Shown here one piece after another: positions 17,253 to 24,818 of a stretch of 61,607 bases of DNA. The DNA lies in the NCBI GenBank assembly GCA_012719355.1, contig JAAYAM010000017.1, positions 1 through 61,607 of the forward strand, given 5' to 3'. The notes beneath the pieces were generated by a model, which saw only the letters and a list, made by a program, of their open reading frames with translations, ran no database searches and was not told where the DNA came from. Within the stretch, counting starts at the first letter, position 1. Every line of letters begins with the position of its first letter. This stretch comes from Acidobacteriota bacterium (GTDB taxonomy: Bacteria > Acidobacteriota > UBA6911). Position numbers and translations under genes: made by a program.

Positions 17253-17912
17253 TCAGGCGCTCTCCTTGAGGTTTCCTGCCGCTTCGATGACAGCTAAAGG
17301 ATGCTGCTGGTACGTGCCGCACCGGCACAGATTCCCACCGAGCGCATCTCTGACATCCGCCTCAGTCGGATCACCGTTTCTGTCAAGCAGAGCTTTAGCG
17401 GTACAGACAAACCCCGGAGTGCAATACCCACACTGAAACGCATTATGGTTGATATAGGCCTGAATGATCGGGTGCTTCGCCTTGGCGATCCCTTCAGCAG
17501 TCTCCACCGTGGCACCATTGCACTCGCAGGCCAGTGTCAGGCAGGACAGGATCGGCCGTCCGTTCATGATGACGGTGCACGACCCGCAAGCACCATATCC
17601 GCCGCACCAGTCCTTGGGGGACGTTAGACCGATCTGATCGCGGAGGAGCTGCCTCAGAGTCCAATGAGGCTCCACAGCCCGCCGGTATACGTCGCCGTTA
17701 ACAGTCAGTTCTATCTGGATGAATTCCGGTTGGGAACCAGGATCCGCGGCAGCGGCCGGCAGCGCAATCTCGGCTGTTTCGGCTGCAGCAGCGGAGGCGC
17801 TTATGGTTCCCAGAGTAGGTGCGCCTACAACAAGACCCGCATCTCTCAAGAAGTCACGACGGGAGATATGACCAGATACTTCCTTGCCTTCAAGGTTCTT
17901 ATCTTTTGGCAT
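17253..17912 (-). CDS. 2x[2Fe-2S] subunit of a molybdenum hydroxylase with Tat leader (PaoA/YagT-like)
   Basis: 219 residues. A twin-arginine leader SRRDFLRDAGLVVGAP (about 17-32) precedes the ferredoxin-like domain (WCGGYGACGSCTV) and the C-terminal 2Fe-2S domain (FQCGYCTPGF, NLCRCGTY). The order and Tat leader match PaoA of the periplasmic aldehyde oxidoreductase PaoABC. ATG 17912 has GAGAGGGG upstream; the frame extends to 18047 without a better site. It is followed after 26 bases by the PaoB-like subunit, but neither PaoC nor the XdhC-like PaoD chaperone is nearby, so the holoenzyme cannot be assembled from this locus alone. Confidence 0.88.
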   Translation of the reverse strand: MPKDKNLEGKEVSGHISRRDFLRDAGLVVGAPTLGTISASAAAAETAEIALPAAAADPGSQPEFIQIELTVNGDVYRRAVEPHWTLRQLLRDQIGLTSPKDWCGGYGACGSCTVIMNGRPILSCLTLACECNGATVETAEGIAKAKHPIIQAYINHNAFQCGYCTPGFVCTAKALLDRNGDPTEADVRDALGGNLCRCGTYQQHPLAVIEAAGNLKESA

Positions 17913-17961
17913 TTTCCCCTCTCTTCTGATCAGGCTGTCAGTTCTCAAAAAACCTGCTTGT

Positions 17962-18474
17962 TCAGATGAACATCTCTTCATCCTGTGCGGTCGCGGAGCG
18001 GTTTTTGCCTCTTCTGAAAAGCACGTCCAGTCCGACCCGGACGGCACGGGTGATGGCGCTGGCTTCGTTGAGGGGGGCGAGAATGCTGCTGTGTACGAGT
18101 TCGATCGTCTGCTCGACCTTCGTGGTCGCCAGATGCACCGTGTCCTGGATGTGGCGCATTTCCCTGCGCGCCGTGGCAGTGGCTTCAGCCAAAAAATCGT
18201 CCAGATCAGCAGCTCTTCTGGAAACCAGATCCGATGTTACCGTGAGCTTCTCCTGTATCGGTTTTATTCCATCGGCTACACTCCGGATGGCCGTCACTGC
18301 TTCCTCCACCCTGGAAGAAACGAGCTCAACGTTCCTGAGCAGATCTTTGCTCATGCCATCCATCCATACCGTCATCTGGCGGATGGCCCTGTACATTCCG
18401 AAGAAAAGAATCGTCTGGATGAGAACCGCTATTGCCAGAATTCCGGTGAAGACAATGAGGATAGTTTCTTGCAT
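17962..18474 (-). CDS. DUF948-like membrane-anchored coiled-coil protein
   Basis: 170 residues: one N-terminal membrane helix (about 5-28, ILIVFTGILAIAVLIQTILFFG), then a long helical region with regular heptad-like spacing (about 35-140) and a charged end. The arrangement matches DUF948 proteins, which often sit beside YtxH genes as here: only 5 bases separate it from the YtxH stop. No enzymatic motif. Likely a cell-envelope or stress-associated structural protein; function unknown. Confidence 0.65.
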   Translation of the reverse strand: MQETILIVFTGILAIAVLIQTILFFGMYRAIRQMTVWMDGMSKDLLRNVELVSSRVEEAVTAIRSVADGIKPIQEKLTVTSDLVSRRAADLDDFLAEATATARREMRHIQDTVHLATTKVEQTIELVHSSILAPLNEASAITRAVRVGLDVLFRRGKNRSATAQDEEMFI

Positions 18475-18479
18475 CGAGG

Positions 18480-18776
18480 CTATGCCTTATCCTTTTCTTC
18501 CCGATACGCCTGCCGGCCGGCTTCGAACGCCGCCGAGAGTGAATCCCGCTGTTGCTGCAGGAGATCCTTCCCCCGATCAACGTACTCGGAAGTTCTTCCT
18601 GCGACAGTCTTGGTGCGGGTTGCGACGACCTCGGCGCTTTCACGTGCCTTCGACGCTATCAGCTTGCGCGTCTCGACTCCACTCCGGGGAGCCATCAGGA
18701 GCGCAGTCGCGGCGCCAAGTACCGCGCCGAGCATCAGGAACAGTATTTTCTCGGCCGAGTTGCTTTCTTCACTCAT
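18480..18776 (-). CDS. YtxH-domain small membrane protein
   Basis: 98 residues. Membrane helix with the YtxH pattern KILFLMLGAVLGAATALLMAPRSG (split here over residues 10-33) followed by a helical, charged tail rich in Ala, Glu, Arg and Lys. YtxH proteins are small, often stress-induced, and of unknown biochemical role. First of a two-gene unit with the DUF948-like gene, divergent from nth. Confidence 0.75.
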   Translation of the reverse strand: MSEESNSAEKILFLMLGAVLGAATALLMAPRSGVETRKLIASKARESAEVVATRTKTVAGRTSEYVDRGKDLLQQQRDSLSAAFEAGRQAYREEKDKA

Positions 18777-18901
18777 ATGCTTAGTCTCCTATGATCGGTA
18801 GGCCTCTTGATATCACGCGCTCCCACAAAAAGTCAAACTTATAAGAACCGCAGACAGGCCGCATAAATACGTTCAAGGGAGTATACGTTCAATGGAGTAT
18901 A

Positions 18902-19588
18902 ATGGTTACCTGGACCATGCAAAAAAGAAAGAAATTCGATGCACCGGAACAGGCCGAAAGGGTCCGGTTGATTCTCGAGGGACTCGACAGCGCCTTTCCT
19001 GACGCTCAATGCGCTCTCAAACACAGCAACGCTCTGGAGCTTCTGATCGCGACCATACTGTCCGCTCAGTGTACGGACGAAAGAGTCAATCTGGTCACGA
19101 AGGATCTATTCAAGAAGTATCGGACGCCGCACGACTACGCAAACGCAGCAACCGTCGAGCTCGAAACCGATATCCGGTCGACGGGCTTCTACCGTAACAA
19201 GGCAAAGAGCATCCAGGGAGCCTGCAGGATGATCGTGGATAAGTTCGGATCAAGAGTCCCCGACACTATGGAAGCGCTTCTGCAGCTACCCGGTGTTGCG
19301 CGCAAGACGGCCAATGTCGTCTTGGGAGTCGCGTTCGGTAAAGCGGAAGGGATTGTAGTCGACACCCATGTCACGAGAGTCTCGAGGCGTTTGGAGCTGA
19401 CCGAAAACGAAATGCCGGAACGGATCGAACGCGACCTGCTCGAAGCCATACCGAGAAACCGATGGATCTCCTTCTCCCACCAGATGATCCTTCACGGCCG
19501 GCATGTCTGCAAAGCGCGCAAGCCTCTCTGCTCAGTCTGCACTCTGGAGAAGGTCTGCCGGTCAAAAGACAAAACCTTCAACAGCTGA
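18902..19588 (+). CDS. nth: endonuclease III (DNA glycosylase/AP lyase)
   Basis: 228 residues. Removes oxidised pyrimidines in base excision repair. The helix-hairpin-helix reads LPGVARKTANVVL with catalytic Lys135, and Asp154 lies in VDTHVTR. The [4Fe-4S] loop is C203-x6-C210-x2-C213-x5-C219, canonical. ATG 18902 has GGAG close upstream; an ATG at 18917 is possible. The 3' end overlaps the convergent glycerate kinase gene by 11 bases. Confidence 0.96.
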   Translation: MVTWTMQKRKKFDAPEQAERVRLILEGLDSAFPDAQCALKHSNALELLIATILSAQCTDERVNLVTKDLFKKYRTPHDYANAATVELETDIRSTGFYRNKAKSIQGACRMIVDKFGSRVPDTMEALLQLPGVARKTANVVLGVAFGKAEGIVVDTHVTRVSRRLELTENEMPERIERDLLEAIPRNRWISFSHQMILHGRHVCKARKPLCSVCTLEKVCRSKDKTFNS

Positions 19589-20921
19589 GCAGTACGATGT
19601 GCAGATCCATGACGTTGGTGCGCGTCGGACCTGTTATGACAAGGTCGCCAAGTTGCTGGAAAAACCGATAGGAATCGTTCCTCTTAAGTGATTCATCCAG
19701 GAAGTCCGTGCCGATTTCACGGCAGCGGCCGAGGGTTTCATTATCAGCGACTGCCCCTGCAGCATCGGTCGGGCCATCGGTCCCGTCGGTCGCCACACTC
19801 GCCACCACGCATGGGGACGAAAGTTCGGCAAGCGGCCGAACACAGTGCAGAACAAACTCCTGATTGCGTCCCCCTTTTCCTTTTCCCGTGATTTTCACGG
19901 TCGTCTCTCCGCCGCTTATGATGCAGGCCGGCCGTCGGAGGGGACGGTCGTGAGCGCCTATTTTGGCGGCGATATTCATGTGCAACCGGGCGGCGGCGGC
20001 ATTGTCTCCGTCCAGACGGCTCGTCAGGACCATCGAATTGTAGCCAAGCCGCTTTGCAGTCTCCGCCGCAACCGTGCATGTCTGGGCATTGCTGCCGGCG
20101 ATGAACGAATCGATGTTGCGAAATACCGGATCCCCTTCCTTCGGGGTTTCCTCCAGATATCCGGACCGCCCGAGATCCAGGAGCTTTCTCACGTTGCGGG
20201 GAACCCGGCCAAGAAGATTCAGCCCTTTCAATATGTCAATGCAATCTTCAAACGTCGTCGGATCGGGAGCGGTCGGTCCGGATGCAATCGTCGCGATATC
20301 GTCGCCCACGACATCTGACAGGATAAGCGACACGGCTCTCGCAGGAGCAAGCACTCGCGCCAGTCCACCTCCCTTGATCGCAGACAGGTGTTTGCGAACC
20401 GCATTCATCTGGTAGATGTCTGCGCCGGAATCCTGCAGAAGCCGCGTGCAACTGATCTTGTCCCTGAGGGTGATCCCCGGGGCCGGCGATACGAGCAATG
20501 CAGAAGCGCCTCCCGAGAAAAGACAGAAGACAAGATCATCCTCGCATATGCACTCCCGCGCAAACGAGAGCATTCGTCGCCCGGCGGCGGCGCTGCCGGA
20601 ATCGGGAAGTGGATGACCCGCCTCGACGATTTCAGCTCGTTTTAGGGGGAGGCTATGGCCGTATTTCGTCACCAGGAATCCGCCCGCGATACGGTTTCCC
20701 AGCATCTGCTCGGCGGCACGCGCCATCGGGGCGGCGGCTTTGCCGGCACCGAGGATCCACACTTTTCTGAAGCGGGCGAGATCAATGCAGCGCCCCGCAA
20801 TGTTCAGGAGCGTTCCCTCGCGGTTGAGTAATTTCCGCATCGCCGCTGCGGGATCCGAAGCGCGGAGTGCTTCTTTCCAGATGCGGGCGGCATCTGCGCG
20901 GAGGCTGCGGCAGGATTTCAC
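19578..20921 (-). CDS. glycerate 2-kinase (DUF4147/MOFRL family)
   Basis: 447 residues, normal for the MOFRL-type glycerate kinase that makes 2-phosphoglycerate from D-glycerate and ATP. The N-terminal DUF4147 domain has WILGAGKAAAPMARA near 55 and CLFSGGASALLVSP near 133. The C-terminal MOFRL domain has SGGETTVKITGKGKGGRNQE near 330 and ATDGTDGPTDAAGA near 370. It overlaps the upstream response-regulator gene by 4 bases, implying one transcript. It would feed glycerate or serine-derived carbon into glycolysis. Confidence 0.92.
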   Translation of the reverse strand: MKSCRSLRADAARIWKEALRASDPAAAMRKLLNREGTLLNIAGRCIDLARFRKVWILGAGKAAAPMARAAEQMLGNRIAGGFLVTKYGHSLPLKRAEIVEAGHPLPDSGSAAAGRRMLSFARECICEDDLVFCLFSGGASALLVSPAPGITLRDKISCTRLLQDSGADIYQMNAVRKHLSAIKGGGLARVLAPARAVSLILSDVVGDDIATIASGPTAPDPTTFEDCIDILKGLNLLGRVPRNVRKLLDLGRSGYLEETPKEGDPVFRNIDSFIAGSNAQTCTVAAETAKRLGYNSMVLTSRLDGDNAAAARLHMNIAAKIGAHDRPLRRPACIISGGETTVKITGKGKGGRNQEFVLHCVRPLAELSSPCVVASVATDGTDGPTDAAGAVADNETLGRCREIGTDFLDESLKRNDSYRFFQQLGDLVITGPTRTNVMDLHIVLLSC

Positions 20922-21955
20922 GGCAGACCAGCAGACGAATTCATGTTCTGAAAAACCCTCTCGTACAGATCAGCGAACACGGTTACAACCTGAGGATCGA
21001 ACTGGGTCTGAGCGCAGCGATTCAATTCCCTGAGCGCATCCTGCGGAGACCGCGGCAGGCGATAAGGTCTTCCGATCGTAATCGCATCGAATGCTTCAAC
21101 CACCGCAATTACCCGCGCCCCGAGAGGGATCAGGTTGCCTTTGAGTCGCCCGGGATAACCGGTGCCGTCATAGCGCTCACGGTTGTGGCGGATGGACTTG
21201 AGTACCTCCTCGTCGTTCAGGACCGGCCTGAGCACTTCATCCGCCAGCGAGCTGCGCTCCTGGATGTGCCGCTGCTCATCGCTCGTCAGCGGGCTCTCCT
21301 TGTTCAGCAGCATGTCTTCCACCAGAATCATACCCACATCGTGCAGAAGCGCCGCCAGATAAACCTTTCTGATGCCGTCGTCGGTCATTCGCAGTTCCCT
21401 GGCGACGTATCGCGACTTCTCGGCCACCCTGACACAGTGTCCTTCGTTAAAGGGCAGTTTCAGATCCAGCAGATGAACAAACACCTGGGTCATCGAATAG
21501 AAAAGGCGGCGTGTCTCTGCAGCCCTCTCTTCAGCCACCTGCTGCAGGTATTTCTGGTAATCCCGATTCGAATTCTCGAGAAGCCGTTTATCCATGGCGC
21601 GATTGACGGAAATGAGCACCTCGTCGAGATTGAAAGGCTTCATGATGTAGTCATACGCCCCCGAACGCATGCTCTCAATTGCCGTTCCGGCGCTGTCGAT
21701 CGCGGTAATCATGACGACGATGATTTCCGGATATGCCGACTTGATATCGTGTAGCAGCTCCGTCCCCTGTTTGCCGGGCATCCGTATATCCGTCAATGCG
21801 ACATCAAAAGGGTGCGCGGTCAGCGTCGCGAGAGCTTCAACGGCATTCCCCACCGTCACGCACGCATATCCGGCCTCTTCGAGCGTGGCCTTGAGTATTT
21901 CCTGTATATAGACTTCGTCATCGACTATAAGAACCCGTCCTCTGCACTTGTTCAT
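20918..21955 (-). CDS. response regulator: REC plus degenerate HD-GYP domain
   Basis: 345 residues. REC domain 1-120 with phospho-acceptor Asp56 (ALTDIRMPGK) and Lys106 (KPF). A coiled linker (about 120-160) leads to an HD-GYP domain (about 165-340), the fold of c-di-GMP phosphodiesterases. HD is at 205-206 (LLHDVGM) and GYP at 266-268, but several metal ligands differ: the HHE of HHExxDGxGYP reads NRE (258-260), and the IKxH histidine reads Glu233. It may be a signalling-only domain. Start: ATG 21955; the stop overlaps glycerate kinase by 4 bases. Confidence 0.85.
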   Translation of the reverse strand: MNKCRGRVLIVDDEVYIQEILKATLEEAGYACVTVGNAVEALATLTAHPFDVALTDIRMPGKQGTELLHDIKSAYPEIIVVMITAIDSAGTAIESMRSGAYDYIMKPFNLDEVLISVNRAMDKRLLENSNRDYQKYLQQVAEERAAETRRLFYSMTQVFVHLLDLKLPFNEGHCVRVAEKSRYVARELRMTDDGIRKVYLAALLHDVGMILVEDMLLNKESPLTSDEQRHIQERSSLADEVLRPVLNDEEVLKSIRHNRERYDGTGYPGRLKGNLIPLGARVIAVVEAFDAITIGRPYRLPRSPQDALRELNRCAQTQFDPQVVTVFADLYERVFQNMNSSAGLP

Positions 21956-22045
21956 AGTTGCTCAGCGGTTCCTCTCTCATCGGGATATTGACAGCACTCC
22001 GGCTCCCGGGTAGATTTTATGCTCACAATTTTCAGAGGAGATCCC

Positions 22046-22243
22046 ATGGAACAGAAGTTCGCCAGTTTCGTGGAGGCATGCAGTTACAAGGTCAACGAAA
22101 AGCAGCACCACTGTGGTGACTGCCGGTATTTCATATCGGAGGAGCAGTTTACCGATGCCCCTACGAATTGGGGGACCTGCCCGCATCATTCCCATGCCTT
22201 TATAAAGTATCGTCGCGCGTGCTATTCCTTTGAAAGCAAGTAA
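22046..22243 (+). CDS. small Cys/His-rich protein, metal or Fe-S binding
   Basis: 65 residues from ATG 22046, preceded by AGAGGAG at ideal distance; an upstream ATG at 22019 lacks a site. Four conserved-looking Cys groups: EACSY, HCGDC, GTCPHH and RRACYSF. The C-x2-C plus CPHH spacing suggests a zinc ribbon or a small HiPIP-like cluster protein; the small BssB-type subunits of glycyl radical enzymes look broadly similar, but the likeness is weak. No function can be assigned. It stands alone between the divergent HD-GYP gene and a convergent hydrolase. Confidence 0.7.
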   Translation: MEQKFASFVEACSYKVNEKQHHCGDCRYFISEEQFTDAPTNWGTCPHHSHAFIKYRRACYSFESK

Positions 22244-22306
22244 GTCTTTATACCACGACCGGTAAAGAATCAGAGGATTTGATTATTGCACCGGATCTGC
22301 CGTTGA

Positions 22307-23536
22307 TCAGTTATTCCTCTTTTCATCCGGGTCGAGGATCGAAGCTGCCACTATATTGGCGACCACGGCCCGCAGGTGGTTGATGCTCTTTCCACCCCCC
22401 GGGTGCAGCCGGCTGGTCAGCAGAATGATTGAAGTATCGGTCGCCGGGTGTATCCAGAGCGAGACGCCGGTGAATCCGCTGTGCCCAACACCCCTGTAAA
22501 ACAGGTCTCCTTTAGGCGCCGAGTAGGTGGAGTGTATGTCCCACCCGAATCCTCTGATTTCGGGCTGATCAGCTGGAGACTGAGGGGAAATCATCGCTGC
22601 GACTCCCAAGGGAGAAAGAAGTCGCTTCCCCGCGTACGAGCCGCGGTTCAAAAGCATCTGGGCAAAAACCGCGAGATCTCTGGCAGTAGAAAAGAGACCT
22701 GCATGACCTGCAACCCCGCCCATTCTCCAGGCGGTCGGGTCGTGGACTTCACCACGGATCATCTGATTCGCCGAGGTCGAGCGCCTTTCGTTTCTTCTCG
22801 GTTCCGTAGGCGCAATGCGTGCAGCCAGGCTTGCCGGCGGCCGAAAACAGGTGTCACGCATGCCAAGCGGGCTGAAGATGCGCTCTTTAGCGAACACATC
22901 AAGCGTCATGCCGGAAAGGACGCGGACAATCTCGCCCAGTGCAATGAAGTTCAGGTCGCTGTACTTGAATTCCCGCCCGGGTTCCGCATCGGTGTCGATA
23001 TCCCAGAGTTCCTCGAGAGCTTCAGCCGTTCCGCTCCATTTCCTGGACAGATCAAATCCTGCCGGCAGCCCCGAGTAGTGATTCAGGAGATGGCGTACCG
23101 TGATGTCGTCTTTCCCGTCCCCGGTGAATTTGGGAAGATAGTGTTTGACCTTGTCCTCGATCCTCAAGGTTCCATTCTCTACCAGAAGCATTATTGAAGG
23201 GAGAGTCGCGACGACCTTGGTCAGAGATGAAATGTCGAATATCGTATCCACCGTCATCGGTTCTGTCGACGGCTTGACTGATCGGTTGCCGAACGCTTTG
23301 AGATAGGCGATCTGGCCGTGGCGCGCCACGAGCACGACGGCTCCCGGAATCTCCTTCGCTTTCATTGATGCCGCGACTGCTTCATCAATGAAGTTGAGTT
23401 GCGACGATATCATCCCGACCGATTCGGGACTGGCCATAAGCATCTCGCCACCGCCGTCATCAGCCGAAGACAAGCGTGCGCCGCACAAGAGAACCGCTGT
23501 AATCAGCAGGCAGAAACCAAAATTTCGCATAGACAA
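22307..23536 (-). CDS. exported serine hydrolase of the beta-lactamase class C/EstB family
   Basis: 409 residues with a signal peptide (about 1-25, LLITAVLLCGARLSSA). The class C fold motifs are visible: S104-L-T-K107 (nucleophile and Lys), Y192-S-D (place of YxN), and GHSGFTG near 355 (place of KTG). These proteins act as esterases, D-aminopeptidases or transpeptidase-like enzymes; few are true beta-lactamases. Probably periplasmic and acting on peptidoglycan peptides or esters. Divergent from gcdH. Confidence 0.88.
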   Translation of the reverse strand: MSMRNFGFCLLITAVLLCGARLSSADDGGGEMLMASPESVGMISSQLNFIDEAVAASMKAKEIPGAVVLVARHGQIAYLKAFGNRSVKPSTEPMTVDTIFDISSLTKVVATLPSIMLLVENGTLRIEDKVKHYLPKFTGDGKDDITVRHLLNHYSGLPAGFDLSRKWSGTAEALEELWDIDTDAEPGREFKYSDLNFIALGEIVRVLSGMTLDVFAKERIFSPLGMRDTCFRPPASLAARIAPTEPRRNERRSTSANQMIRGEVHDPTAWRMGGVAGHAGLFSTARDLAVFAQMLLNRGSYAGKRLLSPLGVAAMISPQSPADQPEIRGFGWDIHSTYSAPKGDLFYRGVGHSGFTGVSLWIHPATDTSIILLTSRLHPGGGKSINHLRAVVANIVAASILDPDEKRNN

Positions 23537-23636
23537 AACCCTGTGGGCTGCATAATATCAGATTTCGAAAGTCCCAGTCCCCCTCCGCAGACAGGTATCC
23601 GGGAAGAAGCATATTAAAACAAAAAGGTGATATCTG

Positions 23637-24806
23637 ATGAATCCATTTCGAGGCGTAGATTTTTACCAGGCGGACGATCTGCTGTCGGATGTCGAACGGA
23701 TGGCCCGCGACACAGTCCGGGAATGGGTAGGTGAAAGAGTGGTGCCGGTGATCGACACGCACTTTGAAGACGGTACCTTTCCGATGCACCTGATTCCCGA
23801 AATGGCGGAACTGGGTCTTTTTGGAGCCAATCTCCCGGAAGAATACGGCTGCGCCGGGATGAACAACGTTGCATACGGCCTGGTGATGCAGGAACTCGAG
23901 CGGGGCGACAGCGGAATACGCAGCTTCGCGTCCGTTCAGGGCGCGCTGGTCATGTATCCGATCTACACTTTTGGCACTGAGGAACAGAAGCGCCACTGGC
24001 TTCCGCTGCTTGCCCGAGGCGAGAAGATCGGCTGTTTCGGACTCACAGAGCCGGATCACGGATCGGATCCCGGAGGCATGACGACGACTGCAATCCGTAA
24101 AGGCGACCGTTACGTACTTAACGGAACCAAGTCCTGGATCACCAACGGAACCATTGCGGACGTCGCGGTCGTCTGGGCAAAGCTCGACGGGCAGGTGACA
24201 GGGTTCCTGGTAGAGAACGGGACCTCGGGATTCACCGCACCCGAAATCAGGCACAAGATGTCGTTACGCGCATCCATCACGTCGCAGCTTATTTTCGAGG
24301 ACTGCGCGATTCCGGAAGAGAACCTCCTGCCGGGATCAGGAGGCCTTGCCTCTCCGCTGAGGTGTCTTAACCAGGCTCGCTACGGGATTGCCTGGGGAAC
24401 AATTGGCGCGGCAATGGCCTGCTATCACGCGGCGCTGGAGTATTCGCTCGAGAGAATCCAGTTTGACCGGCCGATCGGCGGGTTTCAGCTCGTTCAGGAG
24501 AAGCTTGTGTATATGCTGACTGAAATCACGAAAGCGCAGCTCCTAGCTCTGCGGCTGGGAAGGCTCAAGGATGAAAACAGGATCGAACACAGTCAGACAT
24601 CACTCGCAAAGCGGAACAACTGCGCCATGGCGCTGGAGGTTGCAAGGATGGCGCGGGACGTACTGGGAGCAAACGGCATCAGCCTCGAGTATCCGGTCAT
24701 CCGTCATATGTGCAATCTCGAAGCGGTGAAAACCTATGAAGGGACCCACGACATCCACACCCTGATACTGGGCCAGAGCATCACGGGCCAGAATGCGTTC
24801 AGGTAG
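23637..24806 (+). CDS. gcdH: glutaryl-CoA dehydrogenase (acyl-CoA dehydrogenase family)
   Basis: 389 residues with close family matches: SGIRSFASVQ, where the Arg that holds the glutaryl carboxylate is kept, GCFGLTEPDHGSDPGGM, NQARYGIAWGTIGA, LKRNNC-like LAKRNNC, and the catalytic base Glu368 in TYEGTHDIHTLILG. Converts glutaryl-CoA to crotonyl-CoA (or glutaconyl-CoA) using FAD and ETF, at the end of lysine, tryptophan and anaerobic aromatic degradation. A short AT-rich stretch with AAAAAGGTGAT precedes the ATG. It ends 12 bases before the convergent glgA stop. Confidence 0.93.
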   Translation: MNPFRGVDFYQADDLLSDVERMARDTVREWVGERVVPVIDTHFEDGTFPMHLIPEMAELGLFGANLPEEYGCAGMNNVAYGLVMQELERGDSGIRSFASVQGALVMYPIYTFGTEEQKRHWLPLLARGEKIGCFGLTEPDHGSDPGGMTTTAIRKGDRYVLNGTKSWITNGTIADVAVVWAKLDGQVTGFLVENGTSGFTAPEIRHKMSLRASITSQLIFEDCAIPEENLLPGSGGLASPLRCLNQARYGIAWGTIGAAMACYHAALEYSLERIQFDRPIGGFQLVQEKLVYMLTEITKAQLLALRLGRLKDENRIEHSQTSLAKRNNCAMALEVARMARDVLGANGISLEYPVIRHMCNLEAVKTYEGTHDIHTLILGQSITGQNAFR

Positions 24807-24818
24807 ACGGCAAGCCTC

